10,525 nucleotides of DNA, taken from positions 1-10,525 of the forward strand of contig JBKHKH010000062.1 of the NCBI GenBank assembly GCA_046537735.1, given 5' to 3'. Numbering within the stretch: the stretch's first letter is position 1; each line of letters starts with the position of its first letter. Below the pieces are notes generated by a model, which did not search any database, had not been told where the DNA came from, and saw only the letters and a list, made by a program, of their open reading frames with translations. Position numbers and translations under genes: made by a program. Below, piece by piece: positions 1-6,873 of the stretch. This DNA is from JdFR-22 sp046537735 (GTDB lineage: Archaea; Halobacteriota; Archaeoglobi; Archaeoglobales; Archaeoglobaceae).

Positions 1-47
1 GCTCCTGCAACGTTTTCATCTAGACCCAAGAAACTCGTTTTTACCAT
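1..47 (-). CDS. N-terminus of a probable DUF4870/Tic20-like small membrane protein (partial)
   Basis: The minus strand reads ATG at 47-45 followed by an open frame to the window edge, giving MVKTSFLGLDENVAG and an incomplete Ala codon. A full AGGAGG Shine-Dalgarno lies at 60-55, seven bases before the ATG, and a TATA-like element lies further upstream, so the start is well supported. The 'LGLDENVAGA' opening resembles the N-terminus of archaeal and bacterial DUF4870/Tic20-like proteins, small multi-spanning membrane proteins of unknown function in prokaryotes. Only 15 residues are visible and no membrane segment can be seen, so the family call is tentative while the existence of a gene is fairly secure. 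It reads in the same direction as the hom operon but appears to have its own promoter. Confidence 0.6.
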   Translation of the reverse strand, partial: MVKTSFLGLDENVAG

Positions 48-84
48 AGATAAACCTCCTTTTTTATCTCAATAATTTTCGGCA

Positions 85-100
85 TTTATAAAATTATCTA
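85..100 (-). promoter_or_regulatory. Archaeal TATA promoter for the partial gene at 1-47
   Basis: On the minus strand TTTATAAA (92-85) is close to the archaeal TATA consensus and is preceded by TAGATAAT. A start about 25 bases downstream would fall near 63, giving a leader of some 16 bases that contains the AGGAGG ribosome binding site at 60-55. The left arm of an inverted repeat starts at the upstream edge of this element. Confidence 0.55.
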
Positions 101-159
101 TAACTCATGTTCGATCTCTCCCCAAAACCGATACTGAAAATGAAAGATCGATGAGTTAT
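100..159. repeat. Imperfect inverted repeat between hom and the next gene
   Basis: ATAACTCAT (100-108) is the exact reverse complement of ATGAGTTAT (151-159), and CGATCT (112-117) of AGATCG (145-150). The left arm has three extra bases, GTT (109-111). The result is 15 paired bases with one bulge around a 27-base loop. It follows the hom stop codon and abuts the promoter of the next gene. It could be a hairpin in the hom 3' untranslated region or a divided operator. There is no clear U-tract directly after the stem on the minus strand, so a simple terminator is not obvious. Confidence 0.6.
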
Positions 160-183
160 TATGGATTATAAGCCATAGACGTC

Positions 184-1164
184 TTAGCACCTGTATATGT
201 CGATAAGGTCGGAAACAATGGCGCTGGCAGTCTCTTTTTTCCCTGCACCTTTACCTACTACCACTATATCTCCGGCAAGGTCTGTGCGGACCTGGAGAGC
301 ATTAAGTGTTCCCGTAACGCACAGTGGGTGGTGGACAGGAACCAATCTGGGTGATACCTTGATGGAACCGGTCCTTTTGTTCACCTCGCCGATAAGCCTG
401 ATGGTGTAATTTTTCTCCAGAGCGACATCAAAAGCTTCTGGAGTGATCATGGTTATACCATCGATCTCCACATCATCAAAGGTAGCGTTCATACCCAGCA
501 GGGCGTTGGCGATTATGACCAGCTTGGCAGCCGAGTCAATACCTTCTACATCATATGTGGGGTCCGCTTCAGCGTAACCCAGCTCCTGAGCCTCAGCCAG
601 AACCTGGTGATAGGACAGTTTTTCCGTTTCCATTCTGGACAGGATGAAATTGCACGTCCCGTTGAGAATCCCCCTTACAGACTTTATCTCATTACCGGCT
701 AAATTGTTCTTTGCCAGATTGATGACCGGCATTCCTCCTCCTACGGTAGCCTCGAATTTCAGGACGACATTATTTTGGGCAGCGAGTTCCTGAAGCTCTG
801 CATAGCCGACTACAATAGGACCTTTATTGGAAGTGATCACATGAGCGCCTCTTTTAAGGCTCTCTCTTATATGAGTCAAACCGGGTTCTCCTTTTTTTAT
901 GTCCGTAGGAGTTACCTCAATGGCAACATCAAAATCGGTGTTGTGTATAATATCTGAAGTGCTCCCTTCTGTAAAATCCTGGGAGCTGTGATCTAGGATT
1001 TCTTTGCCCAATCCCTGCGGGCTATAGACCACTCCATCTTTCTCTGCAACTGCTACAATGCTGTAGTCCCCTATGTATTCCTGAATCTCAGCTTTCTTGT
1101 CCAGCAGGACCTCTACTACTCCTCTCCCAATGACTCCGAATCCGATCACGATAATCTTGATCAT
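184..1164 (-). CDS. hom: Homoserine dehydrogenase, catalytic form without ACT domain
   Basis: This enzyme reduces aspartate semialdehyde to homoserine with NAD(P)H, the branch point to threonine and methionine. The 326-residue protein opens with a Rossmann glycine motif, GFGVIG (residues 8-13). The catalytic-domain signatures follow: SNKGP with K114, GGGMP (142-146), GTCNF (169-173), and a segment with E199, D210 and K214 that matches the Glu, Asp and Lys active-site residues of the family. The C-terminal part returns to the nucleotide-binding domain. The start is the ATG at 1164, preceded by GGGAGTG; a TTG ten codons upstream is open but has no ribosome site and would add residues before the Rossmann strand. 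It is the last gene of the ilvE-ACT-hom operon, 30 bases after the ACT gene. The ACT domain of longer homoserine dehydrogenases is missing, and the adjacent ACT protein probably replaces it. Confidence 0.95.
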   Translation of the reverse strand: MIKIIVIGFGVIGRGVVEVLLDKKAEIQEYIGDYSIVAVAEKDGVVYSPQGLGKEILDHSSQDFTEGSTSDIIHNTDFDVAIEVTPTDIKKGEPGLTHIRESLKRGAHVITSNKGPIVVGYAELQELAAQNNVVLKFEATVGGGMPVINLAKNNLAGNEIKSVRGILNGTCNFILSRMETEKLSYHQVLAEAQELGYAEADPTYDVEGIDSAAKLVIIANALLGMNATFDDVEIDGITMITPEAFDVALEKNYTIRLIGEVNKRTGSIKVSPRLVPVHHPLCVTGTLNALQVRTDLAGDIVVVGKGAGKKETASAIVSDLIDIYRC

Positions 1165-1194
1165 ATTCACTCCCTTCATTGGATTTTTGCTCAA

Positions 1195-1701
1195 TTAGAG
1201 CCCCTCATTTAGGGGTTCGACTACCAGTATCTCTTTATCTCTACATACCTTGCTCAACAGGCTCACTGCCTCGTCCAAACTGTCTTTACCTGTGGCAGAT
1301 ATGGTTATCATGGCTGTGGATGGCTCCTTGAGCTGAGGCATGTTGACCCTGATATCCACCACTTCAGCGTATCCAGTGCTGTCGATTCGATTGATGGTAT
1401 CACTCAGATCGGTGCGGATAATGTGACCCACCAGAAGCGCAGATGTGGTTGTGGTAAGCCTTACTTCATTGTAGCTCCTGACGATGACGTCATTCCCTTC
1501 AATGATCTTTATCAGTTCCTTTACTTTGTCCTCATCGATCTTGATGGATATCTCCACCGGTATCCTACCCAGAGGTGACATTTTCTCCCTCTGGTGCAGA
1601 ATGCCCAGAATATTCCCTCCCATATGGGAAATGGGCTCCAGTGCTTTGAGAAGCTGTCCGGGCTTATCTTTTACCTCTACCACTATAGATACTAATGCCA
1701 T
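1195..1701 (-). CDS. ACT-domain protein, predicted allosteric regulator of homoserine dehydrogenase (COG2061-like)
   Basis: The protein has 168 residues and no catalytic domain. The N-terminal half is a recognisable ACT domain (about residues 4-80), opening VSIVVEVKDKPGQLLKAL and followed by the turn MGGNI that usually lies near the amino-acid ligand site. Residues 88-165 form a second alpha/beta unit, plausibly a further ACT-like fold. ACT domains bind amino acids and regulate enzymes of amino-acid metabolism. COG2061 proteins next to archaeal hom genes are predicted to be detached regulatory subunits of homoserine dehydrogenase, and this protein fits in size and position. The ATG at 1701 lies eight bases after the ilvE stop and is preceded by GAGGG, pointing to co-transcription. 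The effector is not evident from sequence; threonine is the natural guess, and isoleucine is possible given ilvE in the operon. Confidence 0.85.
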   Translation of the reverse strand: MALVSIVVEVKDKPGQLLKALEPISHMGGNILGILHQREKMSPLGRIPVEISIKIDEDKVKELIKIIEGNDVIVRSYNEVRLTTTTSALLVGHIIRTDLSDTINRIDSTGYAEVVDIRVNMPQLKEPSTAMITISATGKDSLDEAVSLLSKVCRDKEILVVEPLNEGL

Positions 1702-1709
1702 GTGATCCC

Positions 1710-2630
1710 TCAGTCATAAATTGGAGTTCCTTCCTCCGTTGCTTTTCTGAACTCCTTCATAAGCTTTTGACTCAAACTACCGGGCTTTCCGTCGTCAATC
1801 GGCCTTCCGTCGATGTAGGTGATGGGTGCTATTTCTGCCGCTGTTCCGGTTACAAAAATTTCGTCTGCGGAGTAAAGATCGAACAACCCCAAATTCCTCT
1901 CCTCAAAGGGTATATTCAATTTCCCCATCAACTCAATGGCAACTGCCCTGGTTATACCTCTTAAATTGTTTAGAATGGGTGGTGTGTAGACTTTCCCGTT
2001 TTTGACCACGAATATGTTATCTCCGCTACCTTCTGAGACGTAGCCATTGTGGTCCAGAAAAATGGCTTCATCTCCTCCTTTGGCGTTGGCCTCGATCTTG
2101 GCAAAGATGTTGTTCAGGTAGTTGAGGGACTTCACGTTGGGGGGAAGAGAGTCGATAGCGTTTCTTCTTACCGTAACGGTAACAGCTTTCAGCCCCTTCT
2201 CGTAGAGATCACCATAAAGTTTACCCCATTCTCTGGTTATTACTATAACATTGGGCTGAGGGCATTTCCTGGGGTCAAGTCCCAGGTCCCCAGCTCCCCT
2301 GGATACTATGGGCCTTATATAAGCATTTTTTAAGTTATTCTTCTTCAAGGTCTCCAGAATGACTTCTCCCAGTTCTTCTCGGGTCATAGGTATCTTGAGG
2401 TCAATGGCTTTGGCACAATCATAAAGCCTGTCCAGATGCTCCTTTAGCTTGAATACCTTGCCATGGTAGGCTCTGATACCCTCAAAAATACCATCTCCGT
2501 AAAGAAATCCGTGGTCGAATACGCTTACCTTTGCCTGACTCTCAGGGAAAAATTCTCCGTTGATGTAAACTAGGGGCTCAGAATTGTCCGAATTTACTGG
2601 TTCCCCAGATGAATCACCACTTGTAGGCAT
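1710..2630 (-). CDS. ilvE: Branched-chain-amino-acid aminotransferase
   Basis: This PLP enzyme of fold type IV transfers amino groups between glutamate and the 2-oxo acids of valine, leucine and isoleucine. The 306-residue protein carries the family marks in order: FDHGFLYGDGIFEGIR (38-53), RPIVSRG (106-112), KSLNYLNN with the probable PLP lysine K167, VSEGSGDNIFVV with E200 (198-209), and TGTAAEIAPI (261-270), which helps bind the cofactor phosphate. An extra Ser/Asp/Glu-rich stretch of about 18 residues precedes the usual start 'PLVYINGEFF'. No GTG or TTG offers a later start there, and TATA spacing fits transcription starting at the ATG at 2630, so the extension seems real. No Shine-Dalgarno is present, which suggests a leaderless transcript. 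It is the first gene of the operon with the ACT regulator and hom. Confidence 0.94.
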   Translation of the reverse strand: MPTSGDSSGEPVNSDNSEPLVYINGEFFPESQAKVSVFDHGFLYGDGIFEGIRAYHGKVFKLKEHLDRLYDCAKAIDLKIPMTREELGEVILETLKKNNLKNAYIRPIVSRGAGDLGLDPRKCPQPNVIVITREWGKLYGDLYEKGLKAVTVTVRRNAIDSLPPNVKSLNYLNNIFAKIEANAKGGDEAIFLDHNGYVSEGSGDNIFVVKNGKVYTPPILNNLRGITRAVAIELMGKLNIPFEERNLGLFDLYSADEIFVTGTAAEIAPITYIDGRPIDDGKPGSLSQKLMKEFRKATEEGTPIYD

Positions 2631-2651
2631 TGATTTGCTTTAAATATTGCG

Positions 2652-2666
2652 TATAATAATCTTTCT
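2652..2666 (-). promoter_or_regulatory. BRE/TATA promoter of the ilvE-ACT-hom operon, probably leaderless
   Basis: On the minus strand TTATTATA (2659-2652) is preceded by the purine-rich AGAAAGA (2666-2660), resembling an archaeal BRE plus TATA box. The TATA element is centred about 26 bases before the ilvE ATG, so transcription would begin at or very near the start codon. The absence of a Shine-Dalgarno before ilvE agrees with this. A second AT-rich stretch, AATATTTAAA, lies closer to the ATG but is too near to be its TATA box. Confidence 0.55.
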
Positions 2667-2723
2667 GTTTATTCTAATCACCTTAATAAAATGCTATTCC
2701 GGACCATTCACTTTCGACATACA

Positions 2724-2738
2724 CGAAAAAATAAATAA
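2724..2738 (+). promoter_or_regulatory. Candidate BRE/TATA promoter of mre11
   Basis: CGAAAAA (2724-2730) followed by ATAAATAA (2731-2738) resembles BRE plus TATA. Initiation would be expected near 2757-2762, inside or at the end of the 12-base tandem repeat, leaving a leader of about 50 bases. A second AT-rich element, TAATATTTTA (2774-2783), would place the start almost at the ATG, but the gene has a Shine-Dalgarno-like AAGGTG at 2799-2804, which favours the leadered start. Confidence 0.45.
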
Positions 2739-2762
2739 AGTTCAGCAAGGAGTTCAGCAAGG
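2739..2762 (+). repeat. Perfect 12-base tandem duplication in the mre11 leader/promoter
   Basis: AGTTCAGCAAGG occurs twice with no gap (2739-2750 and 2751-2762), directly downstream of the candidate TATA box. The second copy runs into AGGT and so forms a GGAGGT Shine-Dalgarno-like string (2761-2766) with no start codon at usable distance. It may be a recent slippage duplication or a pair of protein binding sites. Confidence 0.8.
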
Positions 2763-2809
2763 AGGTAAGAACGTAATATTTTAGATTTTGCAGTTGAAAA
2801 GGTGTCCAC

Positions 2810-4186
2810 ATGGTAAAATTTGTGCATATGGCAGACGTACACCTGGGATACAGGCAGTATGGCTGTGAGGAGAGGTTAGTTGATTTCGCCCAGGCTTTTA
2901 TGGATGCCGTGAATTATGGCGTCAAGAATGACGTGGATTTCATCATTATTGCCGGTGATCTGTTTCACAAGAGGAGTGAAATGGACCCCGTCACCTTAAC
3001 TCAGGCAACAAAAGTGCTGGAAAAGACCAAACAGGCCGGGATACCGGTAGTGGCTGTGGAAGGGAACCATGATTCCACCTATTTCAGGGACAGCTTCTCC
3101 TGGATGGATTATCTGGCCAAGAACGGACTTCTGATCAATTTAAAACCGTCCTTTGATAATGGGCTGGTTCTGAAAGAATGGGATGGGGAGAGTGGAGCTT
3201 ATGTAGATCTGCAGGGGGCCCGCATTTACGGTATGAAATACTACGGCTCCCTGACATCCAGAATACTTGAGGAATACCACAAGAAGATCAGGAGAAATGA
3301 TTTTACCATATTTACCGCTCATGCCGGTATTGAGGGTTACATGAACATCTACGGCTGTATCCCATCTTCGGTTCTGCACAAATTCAAGAGGTCTGCGGAC
3401 TACGTCGCTCTGGGGCACATCCACCAGAGTATTGTGGAGGACGACTTCATCTTCAACCCCGGAAGCCTGGAGACCTGTGACATCACTGAAAGTAACTTCA
3501 ACAGGGGCATCTTTTATGTGGAGTGGAATAACGGAGAGCTTCACTACCAGCTGGTGGAAGGGTTTGCCAGACGAAAATTCCTATCCCTGGAATATGAGAT
3601 CATTGATAGCGACTTCCGGTCCGATCTGAGAAACTTCATGAGCTCTCAAAATTGTGAAAATGCTGTAGTTCATTTAAAGGTCTCTGCCGGTCAGGAAATG
3701 AAGATCCAGCCGGGAGAGATACAGAAAATAGTAAATGAGTTCAATCCGCTTGTAGTCAGATTGAAATTGGATACTGGCGATACTTTCCAGCCCCTATCTT
3801 CCGCAGACAAGGACACCATAGAGAAGAACGTGGTGGAGCAGCTTCTGGAGAACTACAGCTACGGCAATATAGCAGATGAAGTCTTAAGACTGAAGAACAT
3901 ATTCTCATCCACCTTTGATAACCAATCAGTGGACAGCTTCATAGACGCCATACTCAATAACCAGGGCAAAGATACTCAGGGGAGCGAGGACCAGACAAAG
4001 GATCTAAGAGAGAAAGAACAAACAGAGGGAGCAGAAAAGCAGGAGATAGATAGCGAAGGGGTAGAAGAAGAGTGGGAAGAAATTGAAGGTGGAGAGCGAG
4101 AAGAAGAGGAAGACGAGGAGGGCGATACCTGGGACTGGAAGGAAGTGTTCTCTTATGATACGGGAAGTAAGTCTGGTAAACGTTAA
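2810..4186 (+). CDS. mre11: Mre11 double-strand-break repair nuclease
   Basis: Mre11 is the Mn-dependent 3'-5' exonuclease and endonuclease subunit that works with Rad50 in processing DNA ends. The 458-residue protein has all phosphoesterase motifs: D9 and H11 in MADVHLG, D50 and H53 in AGDLFH, N86 and H87 in GNHD, H171 in HAG, and H203 and H205 in GHIH. These cover the seven expected metal ligands and the catalytic histidines. The capping domain follows at about 255-330. A helical part (about 335-385) is the probable Rad50-binding region. A strongly acidic, low-complexity stretch (386-440) precedes an aromatic and basic end, WDWKEVFSYDTGSKSGKR. The ATG has AAGGTG five bases upstream. The gene overlaps rad50 by 32 bases in another frame, so the two are surely co-expressed. 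The acidic tail is the unusual part and could be a flexible protein contact. Confidence 0.94.
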   Translation: MVKFVHMADVHLGYRQYGCEERLVDFAQAFMDAVNYGVKNDVDFIIIAGDLFHKRSEMDPVTLTQATKVLEKTKQAGIPVVAVEGNHDSTYFRDSFSWMDYLAKNGLLINLKPSFDNGLVLKEWDGESGAYVDLQGARIYGMKYYGSLTSRILEEYHKKIRRNDFTIFTAHAGIEGYMNIYGCIPSSVLHKFKRSADYVALGHIHQSIVEDDFIFNPGSLETCDITESNFNRGIFYVEWNNGELHYQLVEGFARRKFLSLEYEIIDSDFRSDLRNFMSSQNCENAVVHLKVSAGQEMKIQPGEIQKIVNEFNPLVVRLKLDTGDTFQPLSSADKDTIEKNVVEQLLENYSYGNIADEVLRLKNIFSSTFDNQSVDSFIDAILNNQGKDTQGSEDQTKDLREKEQTEGAEKQEIDSEGVEEEWEEIEGGEREEEEDEEGDTWDWKEVFSYDTGSKSGKR

Positions 4187-6806
4187 GAGCTACTCCCACG
4201 AGAAAATCAGTTTCTCTTCCGGGTTGAACGCCATAATCGGGGAGAATGGGGCCGGAAAGACCACTATACTGGAGGCCATCGGTTTTGCCCTGTTCGACAC
4301 CCTTCCATATAAGATAAGCGACTTCCTCCGGAGGGGAGAGAAGAAAGGAGAGGTGAGGGTCAAGATACTGGCCAGTGACGAACGGATCTACGAGGTCATC
4401 AGAAAGATCTCCACTACCGGAACCTCAGAATACTCTATTCAAGACCCTGAAACGGGAAAGGTGGCGGAAGGAGCTTCAGAAGTTGGGGAGTGGATAAGAG
4501 AGAACTTCGATCTGGAGACCGACGGGAACACCTTCTTTGAGAACGTTATAGGGGTCTCCCAGGGTAAGATGACCTCCCAGTTCCTGGAAGTCCCCAGCGC
4601 CAGGGACAGAATATTCTCTCCTATTCTAGGTGTGGATGGTTACAAGAAAGCCTTCGAAAAGAGCAGGGAATTCGAGAATTATGTGAAGGAGAAGATCACG
4701 GAAGTGGACAGGAAGACAGCCGTGCTGGAAAAGGAAGTTGAGGCTAAAGAGAAAGTGGAAAGCAAGCTGAAAGAGTTGGAGAAACAGAAGAAGGAAGTGG
4801 AGGAGGAGCTCTCCAGGATCGATCTGGAGGGGATTAAGAAACAGCTGGAGCATTTCGATGAGCTGCAATCAAAGTTGAACTCTCTGGCCATCGAGAAGAC
4901 CAGAAAGTCAACCCAGCTGGACAGCACAGATAAAGAAATAGCCAGCAAGGAAAAAGAGCTCGAAGAAATGAAGAATGCTGAAGAGGAGCTAAAAAAGCTG
5001 GAAAAACCCTACAAGGATTATATTCAGGCAGATGAGCAGATCTCTCAGCTCGAACCTCAGAGAGCTCAACTGGACCAGAAGCTCAAGGATTTGAATCGGC
5101 AAAGCAGGAAGCTGGAGAGGATAAATACGGAGATTGATTCCAGGAATAAGACACTGGAAGACCTCCAGAACAAGGAGCAGACCATAGAACACCTTAAACC
5201 TCATGCACAGAAGGAGAAGCAGCTCGAAGAAGAGCTGAGGAAGATCGAAATCGCTGAAACCAACTTCGATAATTATAAACAGCAAGCCCAGTCCTTAACA
5301 GAGGAGATCGATTCCAAAAAAGAGAGAATAGACCAGATATCCCAATATGAAGAAAAATTACAGGAACTGAGGTCCAGGAGAGAGAAATTATCCCAGATCC
5401 TCCAGAAGAGGGATGATCTGATATCCTACAGGGCCAATTTGAAGGCCAAGGTCAAGATGGAAAAAGAGCAGTACGAGCAGGTCAAGGACAAGACCTGCCC
5501 TGTTCTGAAAGAAGAATGTGATAGACTGGCCGATGTAAGGGATACCAAAAAGAAAGAGCTCCAAGAGCTGGGCAACAAGCTAAAAAAAGCTGAAGAGAAG
5601 TATCAGGAGATGGAAAAAGCCTACGAAGCGGATAAAAAGCTTGAAGAGCAGGTAAATAAGTTAGAGAGCGAGGTCAGGTATAAGGGTTCTCTACAGGAAG
5701 AAATTAAGAAGAAAGAAGAGCATCTGAACGAATTAAATCAAAAGATCGCCGAATTGGAACAAATGGTTGACAAGAAGAGTGGTGTGGAGGAGCAATACCA
5801 AAAGGTCAGGGGGTCCAGTGAAAAGCTGGCAGCCCTGAGTTCAGAGGTCTCCCAGAAAGAAGAGATCGCAAGTAAGGTCAAAGAGCTGGAAGAAGAGAGA
5901 AAGAAGCTGCGTGACCAGTTCAGTCAGATAGAGGAGGTTGAGAGCCAGCTGGAGGATATCAGAGAAAAGATCAGTGGTTACGTTAAGGTGAAGGAACACA
6001 ACTCCCATAGTTTTCAGCGCTATATACAGCTCAAGGACAAGACCTCAAGGTATGAACAGACCTCTCAAAAGCTGGAGGAGCTCAAAAGCGATAGGGAGAG
6101 CCTGAAAGAAGAGATATCCAGACTTGATTCTGAAATAGAGGAACTCAGCCAGAAATACAGTAAAGAAAAGCACAACCAGTTACATGAAAAGTACAATGAG
6201 CTCCGGGGCAGGAAGGGTGAGCTGGAGGGCAAGCAGGAGAGCATCATCAACACTGTAAAAGAGAAAGAGCAGGAATTGGAAGACATCAGGAAGAGAGAGC
6301 AGGAGTTAGTAGAGGCCAACTCTCATAAGCAGTCCCTGGAAGAGAAGTTCAGGTTCGTGAAGAACCTCAGGGAGATCTTCAAACTGGCTGCCCCCAACAT
6401 CATCACAGCATATGTGGGAGCCGTATCCAGGGAAGGGAATATGATATTCTGTGAAATGCTTGACGATTACAGCTGGGAGCTCTACTGGACTGAGGACTTT
6501 GGGATCAAAGCCAAGTACAGGGGAAGAGAGATCGAATTCTCTCAAATGAGCGGTGGGGAGCAGATGTGTGCTGCACTGTCGGTGAGGCTGGCTCTGCTGA
6601 AAATAATGTCCGGGATAGGCATGGTCTTCTTTGATGAGCCCACCCAGAACATGGATGACGTGAGGAAAAGGAATCTCGCCTCCCAGCTCTCCAGGATCGA
6701 AGGATTCAACCAGATTATCGTCATAAGCCACGACTCCACCTTCGAAGAAATGGTGGAGAATGCGGTTAAGGTGAGAAAGGATGGGGTATCTATAGTAGAA
6801 CAGTAG
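4155..6806 (+). CDS. rad50: Rad50 SMC-like ATPase with a non-canonical hook
   Basis: Rad50 is the ABC/SMC-type ATPase that clamps DNA and controls Mre11. From the ATG at 4155 the protein has 883 residues, typical for archaeal Rad50. The N-terminal half-domain has Walker A GENGAGKT (29-36) and the Q-loop glutamine Q136. Charged heptad coiled coil runs from about 165 to 735. The C-terminal half-domain has signature SGGEQ (799-803), Walker B VFFDEPT with D827 and E828, D-loop QNMDD (831-835) and the H-loop ISHD (857-860). The apex is at mid-protein, but the hook reads CPVLKEEC (C448 and C455) rather than CxxC; Leu451 is where the second Cys is expected. I chose 4155 because an upstream ATG at 4083 would add 24 basic residues before the first ATPase strand, whereas 4155 gives the family N-terminus 'MIREVSLVNVKSY' and has GGAAGTG seven bases upstream. 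Confidence 0.95.
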   Translation: MIREVSLVNVKSYSHEKISFSSGLNAIIGENGAGKTTILEAIGFALFDTLPYKISDFLRRGEKKGEVRVKILASDERIYEVIRKISTTGTSEYSIQDPETGKVAEGASEVGEWIRENFDLETDGNTFFENVIGVSQGKMTSQFLEVPSARDRIFSPILGVDGYKKAFEKSREFENYVKEKITEVDRKTAVLEKEVEAKEKVESKLKELEKQKKEVEEELSRIDLEGIKKQLEHFDELQSKLNSLAIEKTRKSTQLDSTDKEIASKEKELEEMKNAEEELKKLEKPYKDYIQADEQISQLEPQRAQLDQKLKDLNRQSRKLERINTEIDSRNKTLEDLQNKEQTIEHLKPHAQKEKQLEEELRKIEIAETNFDNYKQQAQSLTEEIDSKKERIDQISQYEEKLQELRSRREKLSQILQKRDDLISYRANLKAKVKMEKEQYEQVKDKTCPVLKEECDRLADVRDTKKKELQELGNKLKKAEEKYQEMEKAYEADKKLEEQVNKLESEVRYKGSLQEEIKKKEEHLNELNQKIAELEQMVDKKSGVEEQYQKVRGSSEKLAALSSEVSQKEEIASKVKELEEERKKLRDQFSQIEEVESQLEDIREKISGYVKVKEHNSHSFQRYIQLKDKTSRYEQTSQKLEELKSDRESLKEEISRLDSEIEELSQKYSKEKHNQLHEKYNELRGRKGELEGKQESIINTVKEKEQELEDIRKREQELVEANSHKQSLEEKFRFVKNLREIFKLAAPNIITAYVGAVSREGNMIFCEMLDDYSWELYWTEDFGIKAKYRGREIEFSQMSGGEQMCAALSVRLALLKIMSGIGMVFFDEPTQNMDDVRKRNLASQLSRIEGFNQIIVISHDSTFEEMVENAVKVRKDGVSIVEQ

Positions 6807-6836
6807 GGTGGCATCGATTAATTCGATCACAGCAGG

Positions 6837-6853
6837 TATAAAATATAAATAAA
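6837..6853 (+). promoter_or_regulatory. TATA promoter for the COG3044 ATPase, probably leaderless
   Basis: An AT-rich block (6837-6853) contains ATATAAAT (6843-6850), centred about 27 bases before the ATG at 6874. There is no Shine-Dalgarno between them, so transcription probably starts at the ATG. The gene may therefore be expressed independently of mre11-rad50, although read-through across the 67-base gap is also possible. Confidence 0.55.
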
Positions 6854-6873
6854 GACCCTCTCCACCGGTATTT

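Noticed and set aside
1165..1194. A TTG at 1194 as the start of homoserine dehydrogenase.
   Set aside because: It has no ribosome binding site and would put ten residues before the Rossmann strand; the ATG at 1164 has GGGAGTG just upstream.
3140..3544. A 134-codon open frame on the minus strand opposite mre11, and others like it opposite rad50, the COG3044 gene and hjc.
   Set aside because: They lie wholly opposite well-identified genes, have no recognisable domains and no promoter or ribosome site; those opposite the rad50 coiled coil are Leu/Ser/Phe-rich mirrors of Glu/Lys codons.
4083..4154. An ATG at 4083 that would extend Rad50 by 24 residues.
   Set aside because: The extra residues are basic, unlike the family N-terminus, and lie over the Mre11 acidic tail; the ATG at 4155 gives the normal Rad50 start and a usual length.
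4660..6360. Repeated GAG/AAG/CTG-rich segments that look like DNA repeats.
   Set aside because: They are the codon-level reflection of the Rad50 coiled-coil heptads and do not form exact repeat units.
6813..6827. A near-palindrome ATCGATTAATTCGAT after rad50, considered as a terminator or operator.
   Set aside because: The perfect arms are only five bases, with no T-tract following; this is expected by chance in an AT-rich gap.
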